64,000 nucleotides of DNA from JAOTVV01 sp041602035. Lineage in GTDB: Bacteria; Gemmatimonadota; Gemmatimonadetes; Gemmatimonadales; GWC2-71-9. Shown in pieces: positions 1-7,889 of this stretch; position 1 is the stretch's first letter, and each line of letters begins with the position of its first letter. Made by a program: the position numbers and the translations under genes. The stretch covers positions 44,791 to 108,790 of the forward strand of contig JBFIHA010000009.1 in NCBI GenBank assembly GCA_041602035.1, written 5' to 3'. The notes under the pieces are model-generated. The model searched no databases, had not been told where the DNA came from, and saw only the letters and a list, made by a program, of their open reading frames with translations.

Positions 1-31
1 GACCTGCGCCGGCCAAGGGTGGCGCCGACGA

Positions 32-316
32 GTGAATACGACACCCACCGCTGTGCGACTCCGCGTGTCTGGCAGAGTGCAGGGAGTGGGCTTTCGCTGG
101 TTTGTGATGAAGAGGGCCGCCGAGCTTCAGGTAGCAGGATGGGTGCGGAATCTCCCCGACGGGGGCGTGGAGGTTGTCGCCAAGGGAAGTCCCGGAGAGA
201 TCGACGCGTTGACGGCGGCGGTGGTAGCGGGACCTCGTCTCGCACGTGTGGACAATGTGGAGAAGTCCAACATCCCACTTGATGCCATAGCTGGCAACTC
301 GTTTGAAGTCAAATAG
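32..316 (+). CDS. acyP: Acylphosphatase
   Basis: 94 aa, the usual family size of about 90-100. Acylphosphatase hydrolyses acyl-phosphates such as carbamoyl- and acetyl-phosphate in the cytoplasm. The N-terminal segment VSGRVQGVGFRWFV (about residues 12-25) is the family signature and carries the catalytic Arg in GVGFR. The following GWVRNLPDGGVEV carries the catalytic Asn and the glycine-rich turn. The start is GTG; the longer overlapping reading frame from 19 is a shadow. It lies 230 bp upstream of the tRNA gene, and its upstream context is cut off by the window edge. A carbamate kinase, whose substrate carbamoyl-phosphate can also be hydrolysed by this enzyme class, lies 33 kb away, but no functional link is implied. 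Confidence 0.93.
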   Translation: MNTTPTAVRLRVSGRVQGVGFRWFVMKRAAELQVAGWVRNLPDGGVEVVAKGSPGEIDALTAAVVAGPRLARVDNVEKSNIPLDAIAGNSFEVK

Positions 317-505
317 TTAGATCATTGGGGCAACATCCGGCCCGAGTCTCAGAACACAGTTGAGCCCGCGCCATCATGCGGTCTCCCATGGGGCATCGGG
401 GCCGCGTGCTCCGCGCTCGAAAGGACGCGCATCGCGCGGCTGAGCCCTCGCTGACGCACCCATCTCGCCGAGGTCCCGGCGTGCAACCCGCCGGCGCGAC
501 CGGTG

Positions 506-534
506 TTGGTCGCACGACGCCGCGCCGTTACTTT
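506..534 (+). promoter_or_regulatory. Weak candidate promoter for tRNA-Arg
   Basis: A TTGGTC -35-like hexamer at 506-511 and a TACTTT -10-like hexamer at 529-534 are separated by 17 bp. Transcription would start a few bases before the tRNA 5' end at 547. Each hexamer matches the sigma-70 consensus at only three of six positions, so spacing and location are the main support. Confidence 0.3.
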
Positions 535-546
535 ACGCTGCTTGGC

Positions 547-619
547 GCCCCTGTAGCTCAGCGGATAGAGCAGCGGTTTCCTAAACCGTTGGCCGGGTGT
601 TCGAGTCACCCCAGGGGCA
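547..619 (+). tRNA. tRNA-Arg (anticodon CCT)
   Basis: A 73-nt cloverleaf can be folded by eye. The acceptor stem GCCCCTG (547-553) pairs with CAGGGGC (612-618), with discriminator A619. The D arm contains GCTCAGCGGATAGAGC. The anticodon stem GCGGT/ACCGT encloses the loop TTCCTAA, which places CCT at positions 34-36 and reads AGG. The T arm is GGGTG-TTCGAGT-CACCC. CCA is not encoded: the next bases are TCC. The last 10 bp of the gene (610-619) are repeated directly at 621-630. Confidence 0.95.
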
Positions 620-709
620 TCCCAGGGGCAGGTGAAACGACCGCCCACCCGCCGAGGGCGGCGCGGCGTACGTTCGACGTAACAACGCTGGAAGCGATAG
701 AGCTATAAC

Positions 710-1369
710 GTGACCGACAAGCGATCTGACGTCTCAAAGGACCCGGCCGAGCGAGCGCTCGAGTGGATCAAACGAAACCAGAGGGTTCTGATCGGCCTTG
801 CCGCAGGGCTGGTCATCGCCGCGTCGGGACTCTGGTTTGTGCTCGAGTACCGCGGCCGCAAAGAGGCGGCTGCGGAACAAGCGCTCGAGCAGGCCCGCTT
901 CGCGACCCAGTCCGGCAATCTCGCTCTGGCAGCGAGCGATCTCTCACGCATGATCGAGAGCTATGCGGGAACCCGGGCTGGCGACGAGGCGGTCATCCTG
1001 CTGGCCCAGGTGCGGCTGGTACAGGGTCAGGCCAGCCTGGCCGTGGACGAGCTTCGGGCGGCGATCGGTAGGGGCCTGGACCCCCAGTTTCAATCCGGCG
1101 CCTCCAGTCTGCTCGGCGTGGCGCTCGAGGACCTCGGCAACCTCTCCGATGCGGGGAAGGCATACGAGGACGCGGCCGCCGCTGCGTGGTATGACGACCT
1201 GGCAGCCCAGTACCTGAACGACGCGGGGCGCGCGTACGCCTTGGCCGGGGACAGCGCTAGGGCGATCGCCAGCTACGAGCGCGTGGTGCGCGACTACCCA
1301 GCGGTTCAGGCCGTCACGGAAGCGAAGGTGAGACTCACTGAGCTCCGAGCGGCCGCACCCACAGGATAG
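710..1369 (+). CDS. Membrane-anchored TPR protein, YfgM-like
   Basis: 219 aa, GTG start. A charged cytoplasmic N-terminus of about 25 residues is followed by one membrane helix (about 26-46) and then a helical C-terminal part. That part is rich in Ala/Leu/Tyr, with TPR-like repeats at roughly 60-90, 95-125, 130-160 and 165-205; the clearest repeat is near AGDSARAIASYERVVRDYP. This N-in, C-out layout resembles YfgM/YfgC-type TPR proteins that assist the Sec translocon and periplasmic chaperones in proteobacteria. That function is inferred from architecture only, since TPR proteins are generic scaffolds. It is the last + strand gene before the candidate dif site. Confidence 0.7.
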   Translation: MTDKRSDVSKDPAERALEWIKRNQRVLIGLAAGLVIAASGLWFVLEYRGRKEAAAEQALEQARFATQSGNLALAASDLSRMIESYAGTRAGDEAVILLAQVRLVQGQASLAVDELRAAIGRGLDPQFQSGASSLLGVALEDLGNLSDAGKAYEDAAAAAWYDDLAAQYLNDAGRAYALAGDSARAIASYERVVRDYPAVQAVTEAKVRLTELRAAAPTG

Positions 1370-1452
1370 CAGCAGCACCCGCGGATACCGAACCCAGAGG
1401 GAAAAACCGAGCAGAAGTGCTGAACGCAGCGATCGCTCAGCTGCTGGACTAT

Positions 1453-1480
1453 ATGTCGTATAAGATATGTTATGTTAAGT
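1453..1480. other. dif: Candidate dif site (XerC/XerD recombination site)
   Basis: 28 bp in the canonical 11-6-11 layout: left arm ATGTCGTATAA, centre GATATG, right arm TTATGTTAAGT. The right arm matches the E. coli XerD-binding arm TTATGTTAAAT at 10 of 11 positions. The left arm keeps the XerC-arm core, with CG at the fifth and sixth positions and TAA next to the centre. The two arms form an imperfect inverted repeat beginning TTAT in each direction, as known dif sites do. The site sits in a convergent intergenic gap exactly where gene orientation switches. dif resolves chromosome dimers during division with FtsK. A Xer recombinase is encoded at 21217-22131. Confidence 0.85.
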
Positions 1481-1675
1481 GTTGGTGAACACCGCTGTGG
1501 AAAACGCTTCCGCTGGTCCATCTTCCGCTCGCTAAGTGATTGTTTTACTGATGGTTACTGATGACCGAGCCAGCGAGCCGCATGAGGCGCCAAGCAGGAC
1601 TCACTTGAGGCCACGGAGCGCCGCTGTGCCCCCAACCCCCTGGGTCGCGCGCATCCACGGGACAGAAGGATGCCT

Positions 1676-1711
1676 CACGCAAATGCGTGCGGCCCACACG
1701 GCGCGTGGGCC
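1676..1711. terminator. Two tandem hairpins downstream of dapF
   Basis: CACGC (1676-1680) pairs with GCGTG (1685-1689) around AAAT. GGCCCAC (1691-1697) pairs with GTGGGCC (1705-1711) around a 7-nt loop. They lie about 85 nt beyond the dapF stop codon on the - strand. There is no T tract, so they could be a factor-dependent or weak bidirectional terminator. Confidence 0.3.
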
Positions 1712-1793
1712 CGCGGCGGACGTGGGAGTCGAAACTCGCTTACAGGGTATAGTTTACCAAGCAGAGCTCGAGTGAATTCTCAGGTCAGCGATC

Positions 1794-2666
1794 TCACTCA
1801 GCCTGTTCGCGCGGGCCGTAGGTGCCGAGAATCGCCCGAAACACGAGGCGACCCTGGCCGGCCAGACGGGGCCGCTCGAGAACGCGCTGAGGTCCCAAGT
1901 TGGCGGAGACCGTGAGGGTTTGCCCCGAGGCGGTCTGGATGGCCAGTGGCAGGATAGCAGCTGACCTCACACTCAGCACGGCCGCAATGGCGACGGCTCC
2001 CGTGCCACACGCGAGGGTCTCGCCCTCGACCCCTCGCTCGTAGGTCCGCATGGCCCAGCCTCCCTGAGCCCTCGGCCCCGCGAAGTTGACGTTGGCCCCA
2101 CCGGGCCCGGCTTTGGGGTCGGAACGGAGCACCCTGCCCCGATCCATGAGCCCTGGCACCCCAAGCGAATCCACCTGAACGACCAAATGCGGTACCCCCA
2201 CCGTCACGAGCTCGATGGACCGCTCACCGGCCTCCAGTGGGATGGTCGGGCTCGTGATGGCCGATGGTTCGGGAAGCTCCAGTTCAGCCCGCTCGCCTGC
2301 ATCCGGAAGGCACCGAGATCGGACTGGCCCGGCATCCGTCTCGAGCAGCACCCCGTCGGCAGGCGCCAACTCGAGCCACGTGGCGAGGCGCGTTGCGCAC
2401 AGCGCTGCATTGCCGCACATGGCCCCGCGGCTGCCGTCCTGGTTATAGAAATGGAAACGAACCTTCCCTGGGCCTGACCCGGGCTCGAGGATCACCAAGC
2501 CATCACCACCCACACCGAGGTGACGGTCGCACACTGCCTGGATGGCAGCCGCATCCCAGAGGTCGTGGGGCACCGTCCGACCGTCCACGAACACGAAGTC
2601 GTTGCCCGATCCGGTCATTTTGTACACCACTCGCCCGTCGCACCAGTCCGGAAACACGCTCATCAT
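1794..2666 (-). CDS. dapF: Diaminopimelate epimerase
   Basis: 290 aa from the chosen start, close to the usual 270-290. It converts LL- to meso-diaminopimelate for peptidoglycan and lysine. The N-terminal KMTGSGNDFVFVDG is the family signature. The two catalytic cysteines are C84 in AMCGNAALC and C220 in LACGTGAVA. An upstream ATG at 2741 would add 25 atypical residues and overlap the preceding gene. The adjacent ATG codons at 2666 and 2663 follow AAGGGG and are preferred, although that Shine-Dalgarno is very close to the first of them. The glycan operon upstream ends 35 bp before this start, so co-transcription is likely. It is the last - strand gene before dif. Confidence 0.95.
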   Translation of the reverse strand: MMSVFPDWCDGRVVYKMTGSGNDFVFVDGRTVPHDLWDAAAIQAVCDRHLGVGGDGLVILEPGSGPGKVRFHFYNQDGSRGAMCGNAALCATRLATWLELAPADGVLLETDAGPVRSRCLPDAGERAELELPEPSAITSPTIPLEAGERSIELVTVGVPHLVVQVDSLGVPGLMDRGRVLRSDPKAGPGGANVNFAGPRAQGGWAMRTYERGVEGETLACGTGAVAIAAVLSVRSAAILPLAIQTASGQTLTVSANLGPQRVLERPRLAGQGRLVFRAILGTYGPREQAE

Positions 2667-2701
2667 CCCCTTGGCTCGGGTTCCCCGCGGTCGAACGTGA
2701 T

Positions 2702-3427
2702 TCAGATACGCCGGAAGAGCACCTGAAGCCGGAGTCGCCACACCATCCAGATGGCCTCGCGAATGATGGCCCCCGACATCTTGCTGTGTCCTTCGGTCCG
2801 GTCAACGAAGACAATTGGGATTTCCTTGATCCGAAATCCCTGTCGGGCGGCGCGAAGGCTCATCTCGATTTGGAACGAGTAGCCGTTTGACCTCACCGCA
2901 TCCAGATCGATGGCAGCCAGCACCCGGCGGCGGAAGCACTTGAAGCCCCCTGTGGCGTCACACACCTTGAGGCCCGTGATGAGCCGGGCGTACACGTTGG
3001 CGGCGTAGCTCAGCATGAGTCGCGTGATGGGCCAATTGACCACCGTCACGCGGCCGTCCAGGTAGCGCGATCCGAGCACGAGATCGGCAGCGGCGGCGGC
3101 GCGGAGAAACTCTGGAAGATGCTTGGGGTCGTGCGAGAAGTCCGCGTCCATCTCGAAGATGTACTCGTAGTCCCGTTCCAGCGCCCAGCGGAAGCCGGCT
3201 CGATACGCTGTGCCCAGTCCCTTCTTCCCTTCCCGATGCATGACGTGCACGCGTGGCTCCCGCCCCGCGAGCTCGTCCGCCAGTCGTCCCGTCCCATCCG
3301 GCGAGTTGTCATCCACCACCAACACCTCGATCCGGGGATCCTGCTGGAGGATGAGCGGCACGACCTGAGGCAGATTCCTTGCCTCATTGTAGGTCGGGAT
3401 GATCACCAGCGCGCGCTCAGTCGGCAC
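2702..3427 (-). CDS. GT2, dolichol/polyprenyl-phosphate mannosyltransferase-like
   Basis: 241 aa, soluble DPM1-type GT2 without C-terminal membrane helices. VIIPTYNEARNLP (about residues 8-20), VLVVDDNSPDGT (36-46) and the metal-binding MDADFSHDP (93-101, D94 and D96) are the GT-A motifs. GSRYLDG and the late segment VFVDRTEGHSKMSG are typical of polyprenol-monophosphomannose synthases. Such enzymes charge a polyprenyl phosphate carrier with a hexose from a nucleotide sugar at the inner face of the membrane. The gene overlaps the YfhO-like gene by 11 bp. That pairing recalls CsbB-YfhO of Firmicutes, where a GT2 makes the lipid-linked sugar and YfhO uses it outside. Sugar specificity cannot be read from the sequence. 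Confidence 0.88.
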   Translation of the reverse strand: MPTERALVIIPTYNEARNLPQVVPLILQQDPRIEVLVVDDNSPDGTGRLADELAGREPRVHVMHREGKKGLGTAYRAGFRWALERDYEYIFEMDADFSHDPKHLPEFLRAAAAADLVLGSRYLDGRVTVVNWPITRLMLSYAANVYARLITGLKVCDATGGFKCFRRRVLAAIDLDAVRSNGYSFQIEMSLRAARQGFRIKEIPIVFVDRTEGHSKMSGAIIREAIWMVWRLRLQVLFRRI

Positions 3428-5789
3428 GGCGGACCCTCCGTGCAGCCGCGGGGGCTAGTGCCCCCACGGCGACGAACGCGAGACTGAGGAGCGACAGGAG
3501 CTTCCCCCGCCGATAGGCATCGCTGACGAACCGCAACTCGATCACCTCGGCACCCCTCGGGACCGGTACCGACATGAGCGAGACCTCGGCCCTGAGCACT
3601 GCCGCGTCCACCCCATCCACCGTCGCCCGCCAGTCCGGATACCAGTTCTCTCCTACTAGCACGAATGCATCCCGCGGCGCCGCCGGCACGATCCGGAGGC
3701 GCATCGCGCCGGGCGCCCAGCTCTCGACCCGAACCTCCGCACCGAGCGGCTCGGGCACTTCCGTCATCGCCGGAGGCTCGAGGGGCGCCTCGGGGTCGAG
3801 GAGGAGCAGCCGGTCCGGGTCGGCGAGGGAGCCGGGGTTCACAATCGCCGGGATGGCCTGCTCGTCGGGCGCTTTGACCGCCGCCGGCACCAAGCGCGCC
3901 CACCGATGCGGGCCCGTGCGCTCCCACATGTCTGCGACCACTCCCGGGCCGGTGGGCACACTCTCCAATACGCGCTCAAAGCCCGCCGGTTGCTGGATGC
4001 CCGTCGGCGCGATGAAGTAGCGCACGCCAAAGAGGTCCCAGAGCCGAGGACTGCCCGCATAGCGCCACTCGTTCCGTCCGCCCATGAGCTCGTCGAATCG
4101 ATGGATTTCGTTCCCGTGGTAGCCGAGCAGCTGCAGCACGCCGTGCGCCATGAGCACGTTCCCGCGGTACACCTCAGCGCCGGGCACTTGGAGCACGCGA
4201 AATGGCCCCGGTGTGGCCTGGAGCTGAGTGACTACCGGATCCAATGCCAACAACTCGGACTGGATATCCGAGAAGGTCCAAAACGGCCGCACGCTGCGCC
4301 ATAAATCGGCCCCGACCACGGCGGGAACCGCGAGGGCAAGCACCAACGCAGGGATTATCGTGCGCCTCCGCGCCTCCACCACCGCACCGATGGCGAGGAG
4401 TGCGATCCCGCTGAGGAGAGCGCCGGTCCGAATGGCGTCCTGCGCGCCATTGACCGCTTGCACGGCTCGGCCCCCCGTTGCCGCCACGCCCTGCGCAAGG
4501 ATTCGGGCGAACCCGCCCACCCCGCCCACGAGGGCTAGGAGGGAAACGACACCACCCATGACGAGCCACACGCGCGCGTGGCCCCACCCCGCCCCACGCT
4601 CCAACCGCTCGACGCCGAAGCCGGCGAATGCCGCGGTCACGAATGCGACGACGTACAGCGCCATGCCCGGGGCCCGCACCTGCTTCATGTACGGCATTAC
4701 CGCGTACCACACACGGTAGAAGGGGGTCCCGGCACCCAACCCAACGAGCAGGAAGAGCAGTCCGATGCCGGAGAGCCACAACACCAAGCGGCGACGACCG
4801 CGGTCGAGCGCCCCGAGGACCGCCAACGCCAGGACCGCGAGCCCCAGGTACTCCGAGTGGAGTTTGATGGGGTTGCTTGCCCAGTAGGTGCCTTGCTGCG
4901 ATGCACCCGTAAACCCCGAGAAGAAGAACTCCGGCACGTGCGACCACGGAATGGCGTACGAGGTCGCACCCTCGAACCCGCGGTACGTCTCGGCGCGCGG
5001 TGAGAGCGGGATGTGCTCGAAGAACGGGAGCACCTGAATCATGCCGATCCCCACACCCACCACGACTGCCGCCAGCGCCGCGGCGAGGTGAGTGAGCGCC
5101 ACGCGGCGCGGCAGCCCCTCACGCTCGCCGAACGCGAGGTACAAGGCGAAGATCGCCGCCGCCACGAGCATGTAGTAGAGCATCTGTGGGTGAGGACTCA
5201 GTACCCCCAGTCCTACCGTGAGCGCGAGGAGGGCGTGCCCTTCCACCCGCCGGCGCCGGAACGCGAGCACCAGAGCAATGAGCGCGAGCGGGAGCAGTGC
5301 GGTGACGAAGAGCTTCCCGTCGTGCCCGGGCGCCACGTAGGAACCGATCACGCCAGAGAGCTGATACGCGAGCCCTCCGGTCAACGCACCCGCCCATGAG
5401 ACGCGTAGGAGGCGAAGCAGCAGGTACAAGAAGAAACCGGCCAAGACGTAGTGGACCACGAAGCCCAGGTTCATCGCCAGTCCGGTGGGCAGGACGAGGC
5501 GTAGCCAGGCCGTGGGGTAGAAGATGTCGCCGTGCATCGCGCCCACGAATGGCAGGCCACCGAAGATGGCCGGATTCCAGAGAGGTACGTGACCCAGGGC
5601 CTTCCACTGCTCGGCGGCCCACTGCCGGATGGCAAGCCCGCTTTCATATTGGTCGCTCCACGGACCCGCAACGAACGCACCCGTCCACATGGGCAGCGAG
5701 AGCACCGCGATTCCCACCGTGAGAAATGCCAGCGCGGCCGACGTCGGCCAGCGAGGCTCGAACGGCGGCGCTTCGTCGAATTCAGGCAC
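3417..5789 (-). CDS. YfhO-like polytopic membrane protein (putative GT-C glycosyltransferase)
   Basis: 790 aa. A short N-terminus is followed by about a dozen hydrophobic helices up to roughly residue 500, with a large extracytoplasmic C-terminal domain of about 230 residues and one last helix near the end. Early features such as GPWSDQYESGLAIRQWAAEQ and WNPAIFGGLPFVGAMHGDIF match the first large loop of the bacterial YfhO membrane family (the W-P, G-P and D-Q positions are typical). YfhO proteins are thought to transfer sugars from polyprenyl-phosphate donors to envelope glycans or teichoic acids; the acceptor here is unknown. Overlaps of 11 bp with the GT2 and 8 bp with the UPF0104 gene indicate tight translational coupling. 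Confidence 0.82.
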   Translation of the reverse strand: MPEFDEAPPFEPRWPTSAALAFLTVGIAVLSLPMWTGAFVAGPWSDQYESGLAIRQWAAEQWKALGHVPLWNPAIFGGLPFVGAMHGDIFYPTAWLRLVLPTGLAMNLGFVVHYVLAGFFLYLLLRLLRVSWAGALTGGLAYQLSGVIGSYVAPGHDGKLFVTALLPLALIALVLAFRRRRVEGHALLALTVGLGVLSPHPQMLYYMLVAAAIFALYLAFGEREGLPRRVALTHLAAALAAVVVGVGIGMIQVLPFFEHIPLSPRAETYRGFEGATSYAIPWSHVPEFFFSGFTGASQQGTYWASNPIKLHSEYLGLAVLALAVLGALDRGRRRLVLWLSGIGLLFLLVGLGAGTPFYRVWYAVMPYMKQVRAPGMALYVVAFVTAAFAGFGVERLERGAGWGHARVWLVMGGVVSLLALVGGVGGFARILAQGVAATGGRAVQAVNGAQDAIRTGALLSGIALLAIGAVVEARRRTIIPALVLALAVPAVVGADLWRSVRPFWTFSDIQSELLALDPVVTQLQATPGPFRVLQVPGAEVYRGNVLMAHGVLQLLGYHGNEIHRFDELMGGRNEWRYAGSPRLWDLFGVRYFIAPTGIQQPAGFERVLESVPTGPGVVADMWERTGPHRWARLVPAAVKAPDEQAIPAIVNPGSLADPDRLLLLDPEAPLEPPAMTEVPEPLGAEVRVESWAPGAMRLRIVPAAPRDAFVLVGENWYPDWRATVDGVDAAVLRAEVSLMSVPVPRGAEVIELRFVSDAYRRGKLLSLLSLAFVAVGALAPAAARRVRRAD

Positions 5790-6702
5790 GCGGACTCTCC
5801 TTGCTTCTCGCCCGGGTCGCGGCCGCGGCGGCCGCCACCCCGACCTCCATCACGGTCAGGAAGAGACGCGACACGACCGTCACCGCGACGGCGTCTCCCG
5901 CCCCCACCAGGGGCGTCAGCACCGCCACCAAGACCGCTTCGCGCACACCGATCCCGCCCGGAGCGAAGAGCGCGAGCAGGCCCAGGATATACCCGGCCGC
6001 AAACGCCGGGATCGCGGCGGATAGCTCCAGGGGTGCACCTGTCAGGACGCCGCGCGACAGCAACCAGAACGCGGTTCCGTGCGTGACCCAGCTGGCCAGG
6101 GTTGCACCCGCGGCCAGCAGCACCGGGCCAAGTGGCAGCGGCCGACTGTCGTCACCGCCCCCCAAGAGGCGCAGGACGCGAATGGCACTCGGCTCCCAGA
6201 CCAGCACCCCAACCCCGCCAAGCGCCAGCGCGATGGCCGGGACCAAGACCCAGATCTCGGCGGTCCCCGGTACCGCCAACGCGGTCACGGCAGCTCCCGT
6301 CGCCACGGCGAGTGCCTGAATCGCCAGACTCGACGCCGTGGCAGCGCCTGCACTGGCACCGGCGCGCCGGGCGAGTGCCGCGAGCCCCGCAATGGTCCAG
6401 ACCTTCCCCGGAATGTACCGCGCGAGGTTTGAGACGGTCCAAATGTATGCCGCCTCACTGTACGGCAGGCGGTCTCCCCATCCCGCCAGGACACGCCGCC
6501 ACGCCTCGATGAGGAGCGCGTAGGTCAGAAGCGTGGTGATCGCGGCCAGCGCTATGGGACCGGGCCGCACTGCCAGGTCCACGCGCAGCGCCCGGAACTC
6601 TGCCCAGTTCTGGGCCAGGGCCCTCCCCACGAAGACCACGAGCGCCACGGCGAGCGCCCCCTGCACCACCCAGACCAGGTAGCGACGATGGTCGCGCCTC
6701 AT
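5782..6702 (-). CDS. UPF0104/YbhN-type flippase-like membrane protein
   Basis: 306 aa with about eight hydrophobic helices. The segment beginning YIWTVSNLARYIPGKVWTIAG and the later LFAPGGIGVREAVLVAVL are the two hallmark loops of the lysylphosphatidylglycerol synthetase transmembrane/UPF0104 family. There is no attached soluble MprF synthetase domain. Stand-alone members are often encoded with glycosyltransferases and are proposed to move lipid-linked intermediates across the membrane. Here it lies between the YfhO-like gene (8-bp overlap) and a GT4 gene (4-bp overlap), which supports that reading; the flippase role is inference. Confidence 0.85.
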   Translation of the reverse strand: MRRDHRRYLVWVVQGALAVALVVFVGRALAQNWAEFRALRVDLAVRPGPIALAAITTLLTYALLIEAWRRVLAGWGDRLPYSEAAYIWTVSNLARYIPGKVWTIAGLAALARRAGASAGAATASSLAIQALAVATGAAVTALAVPGTAEIWVLVPAIALALGGVGVLVWEPSAIRVLRLLGGGDDSRPLPLGPVLLAAGATLASWVTHGTAFWLLSRGVLTGAPLELSAAIPAFAAGYILGLLALFAPGGIGVREAVLVAVLTPLVGAGDAVAVTVVSRLFLTVMEVGVAAAAAATRARSKESPRA

Positions 6703-7889
6703 GCCTGCCCTCGCGCGCCCACCACCGCATCCGCCCGAAGCTCCCGATAGATGGCGGCGTAGCGTCGGGCCACGGCGTCCGGCGCGAAGCGTTCGAGCGC
6801 AAACCGGCGCCCTTCTCGTCCCATAGCGGCACCACGATCGGGCAGGTTGAGCACCCGGTCGAGTGCCGCGGCCAGCGCCTGGTGATCGGCCGGCGGCACG
6901 AGGAGTCCCGTCGCACCGTCCTCGAGGACATCGGGCAACCCACCGGAGTCAAAGGCCACCACAGGTGTCTCACTGAGCTGCGCCTCGATCGCCACGAGAC
7001 TCAACCCCTCGTCTACCGATGGCATGACGAGCACGGTCGCCTGACGGTACAGCTCCGCCAGCCGCGCCTGCGGGAGCAACGGGTGCCAGCGCACGCGGTT
7101 CACCACACCGAGGTCGCGTGCCAGTGACCGCGCCTCGTCGTCCCGGCTTCCCACACCCACCACGACATCCAAGGTGCAATCCGCACGCATCACTGCCATC
7201 GCGCGGAGCAGATGCGCAATGCCTTTTTGGGTATTCAGCTTTCCGACAAAGAGCAGCCGAGCGTCAGCGGGACGACTGGTTGGCGGGGAGAAGAGATCCG
7301 GAACGACCGGCATTGGTGCCACCCGAGGCTCAAGACCGGGCACGAGCGCGGTAGCCTCGCGGGCGAGCCAGCTGGACACCGTGGTTACCCCCGCCGAGCG
7401 CGTGAGCACCCAACGGAAGAGCCGTTGGGCCGCGCCTTGCCCCTGCACGACCCGCACGTCCGACCCGTGCAGGGTGGTGAGACACGGAATGCGCATTACG
7501 TGCGCGAGCTGGGTACCGACGGCGCCCCCAGGAAACCACCAGTGTGCGTGCACGAGCGACGGTCGCCAGCGTCGTGCGAGCGCAATGGCGCGGGCGAACT
7601 CGACTGCAACGAAGCCGGCCAGTGCGCCGCGCGCGGTCCATGACCCCTTCACCTGCTGCGCCATGGTGCCATCGTAGGCCAGCGTTTCGAACCGCCGCGG
7701 CGCATACCGGAACCGCTCGACCGGGACGCCTTCGAACTCGTCGGCGGGTGACAGCCCCTCCGCCGACGGCGCCAGCACACGCGACTCGATTCCTTCTCCA
7801 CGCAACGCCACCGCCAACCGTAATACGAAGGACCCGACCGGATCGGCGGCGTAGCGGGGAAACGAGTGCGCGAGAACCAGCACCCTCAT
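6699..7889 (-). CDS. GT4-family glycosyltransferase
   Basis: 396 aa with the two Rossmann-like halves of GT-B enzymes. The N-terminus reads VLVLAHSFPRYAADPVGSFV, typical of GT4 acceptor domains. The donor half begins near LLFVGKLNTQKGIAHLLRAM and contains the E-x7-E motif in DEGLSLVAIEAQLSETPVVAF, followed by SGGLPDVLEDGATGLLV. The family uses nucleotide-sugar donors with retention of configuration in the cytoplasm. It overlaps its neighbours by 4 bp on each side and belongs to the glycan operon. Donor and acceptor are unknown. Confidence 0.9.
   Translation of the reverse strand: MRVLVLAHSFPRYAADPVGSFVLRLAVALRGEGIESRVLAPSAEGLSPADEFEGVPVERFRYAPRRFETLAYDGTMAQQVKGSWTARGALAGFVAVEFARAIALARRWRPSLVHAHWWFPGGAVGTQLAHVMRIPCLTTLHGSDVRVVQGQGAAQRLFRWVLTRSAGVTTVSSWLAREATALVPGLEPRVAPMPVVPDLFSPPTSRPADARLLFVGKLNTQKGIAHLLRAMAVMRADCTLDVVVGVGSRDDEARSLARDLGVVNRVRWHPLLPQARLAELYRQATVLVMPSVDEGLSLVAIEAQLSETPVVAFDSGGLPDVLEDGATGLLVPPADHQALAAALDRVLNLPDRGAAMGREGRRFALERFAPDAVARRYAAIYRELRADAVVGARGQA

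Larger units (their letters stand above)
1370..1793. other. 424-bp convergent gap with the candidate dif site
   Basis: No credible gene lies here. The gap separates the last + strand gene from the long - strand block. It contains the AT-rich candidate dif site (1453-1480) in otherwise GC-rich DNA and two small hairpins (1676-1711). At 1496-1504 it also contains TGTGGAAAA, one mismatch from a DnaA-box reverse complement, which I treat as chance. Short reading frames in the gap have no recognisable motifs. Confidence 0.8.

Noticed and set aside
610..630. 10-bp direct repeat of the tRNA 3' end as an integration att site
   Set aside because: The copies are adjacent (610-619, 621-630) with nothing between them, and no integrase or foreign genes follow; probably a small duplication.
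1496..1504. TGTGGAAAA resembling a DnaA box, possible origin
   Set aside because: One isolated imperfect box; no cluster, no dnaA/dnaN nearby, and the neighbouring dif site marks the opposite pole of the chromosome.
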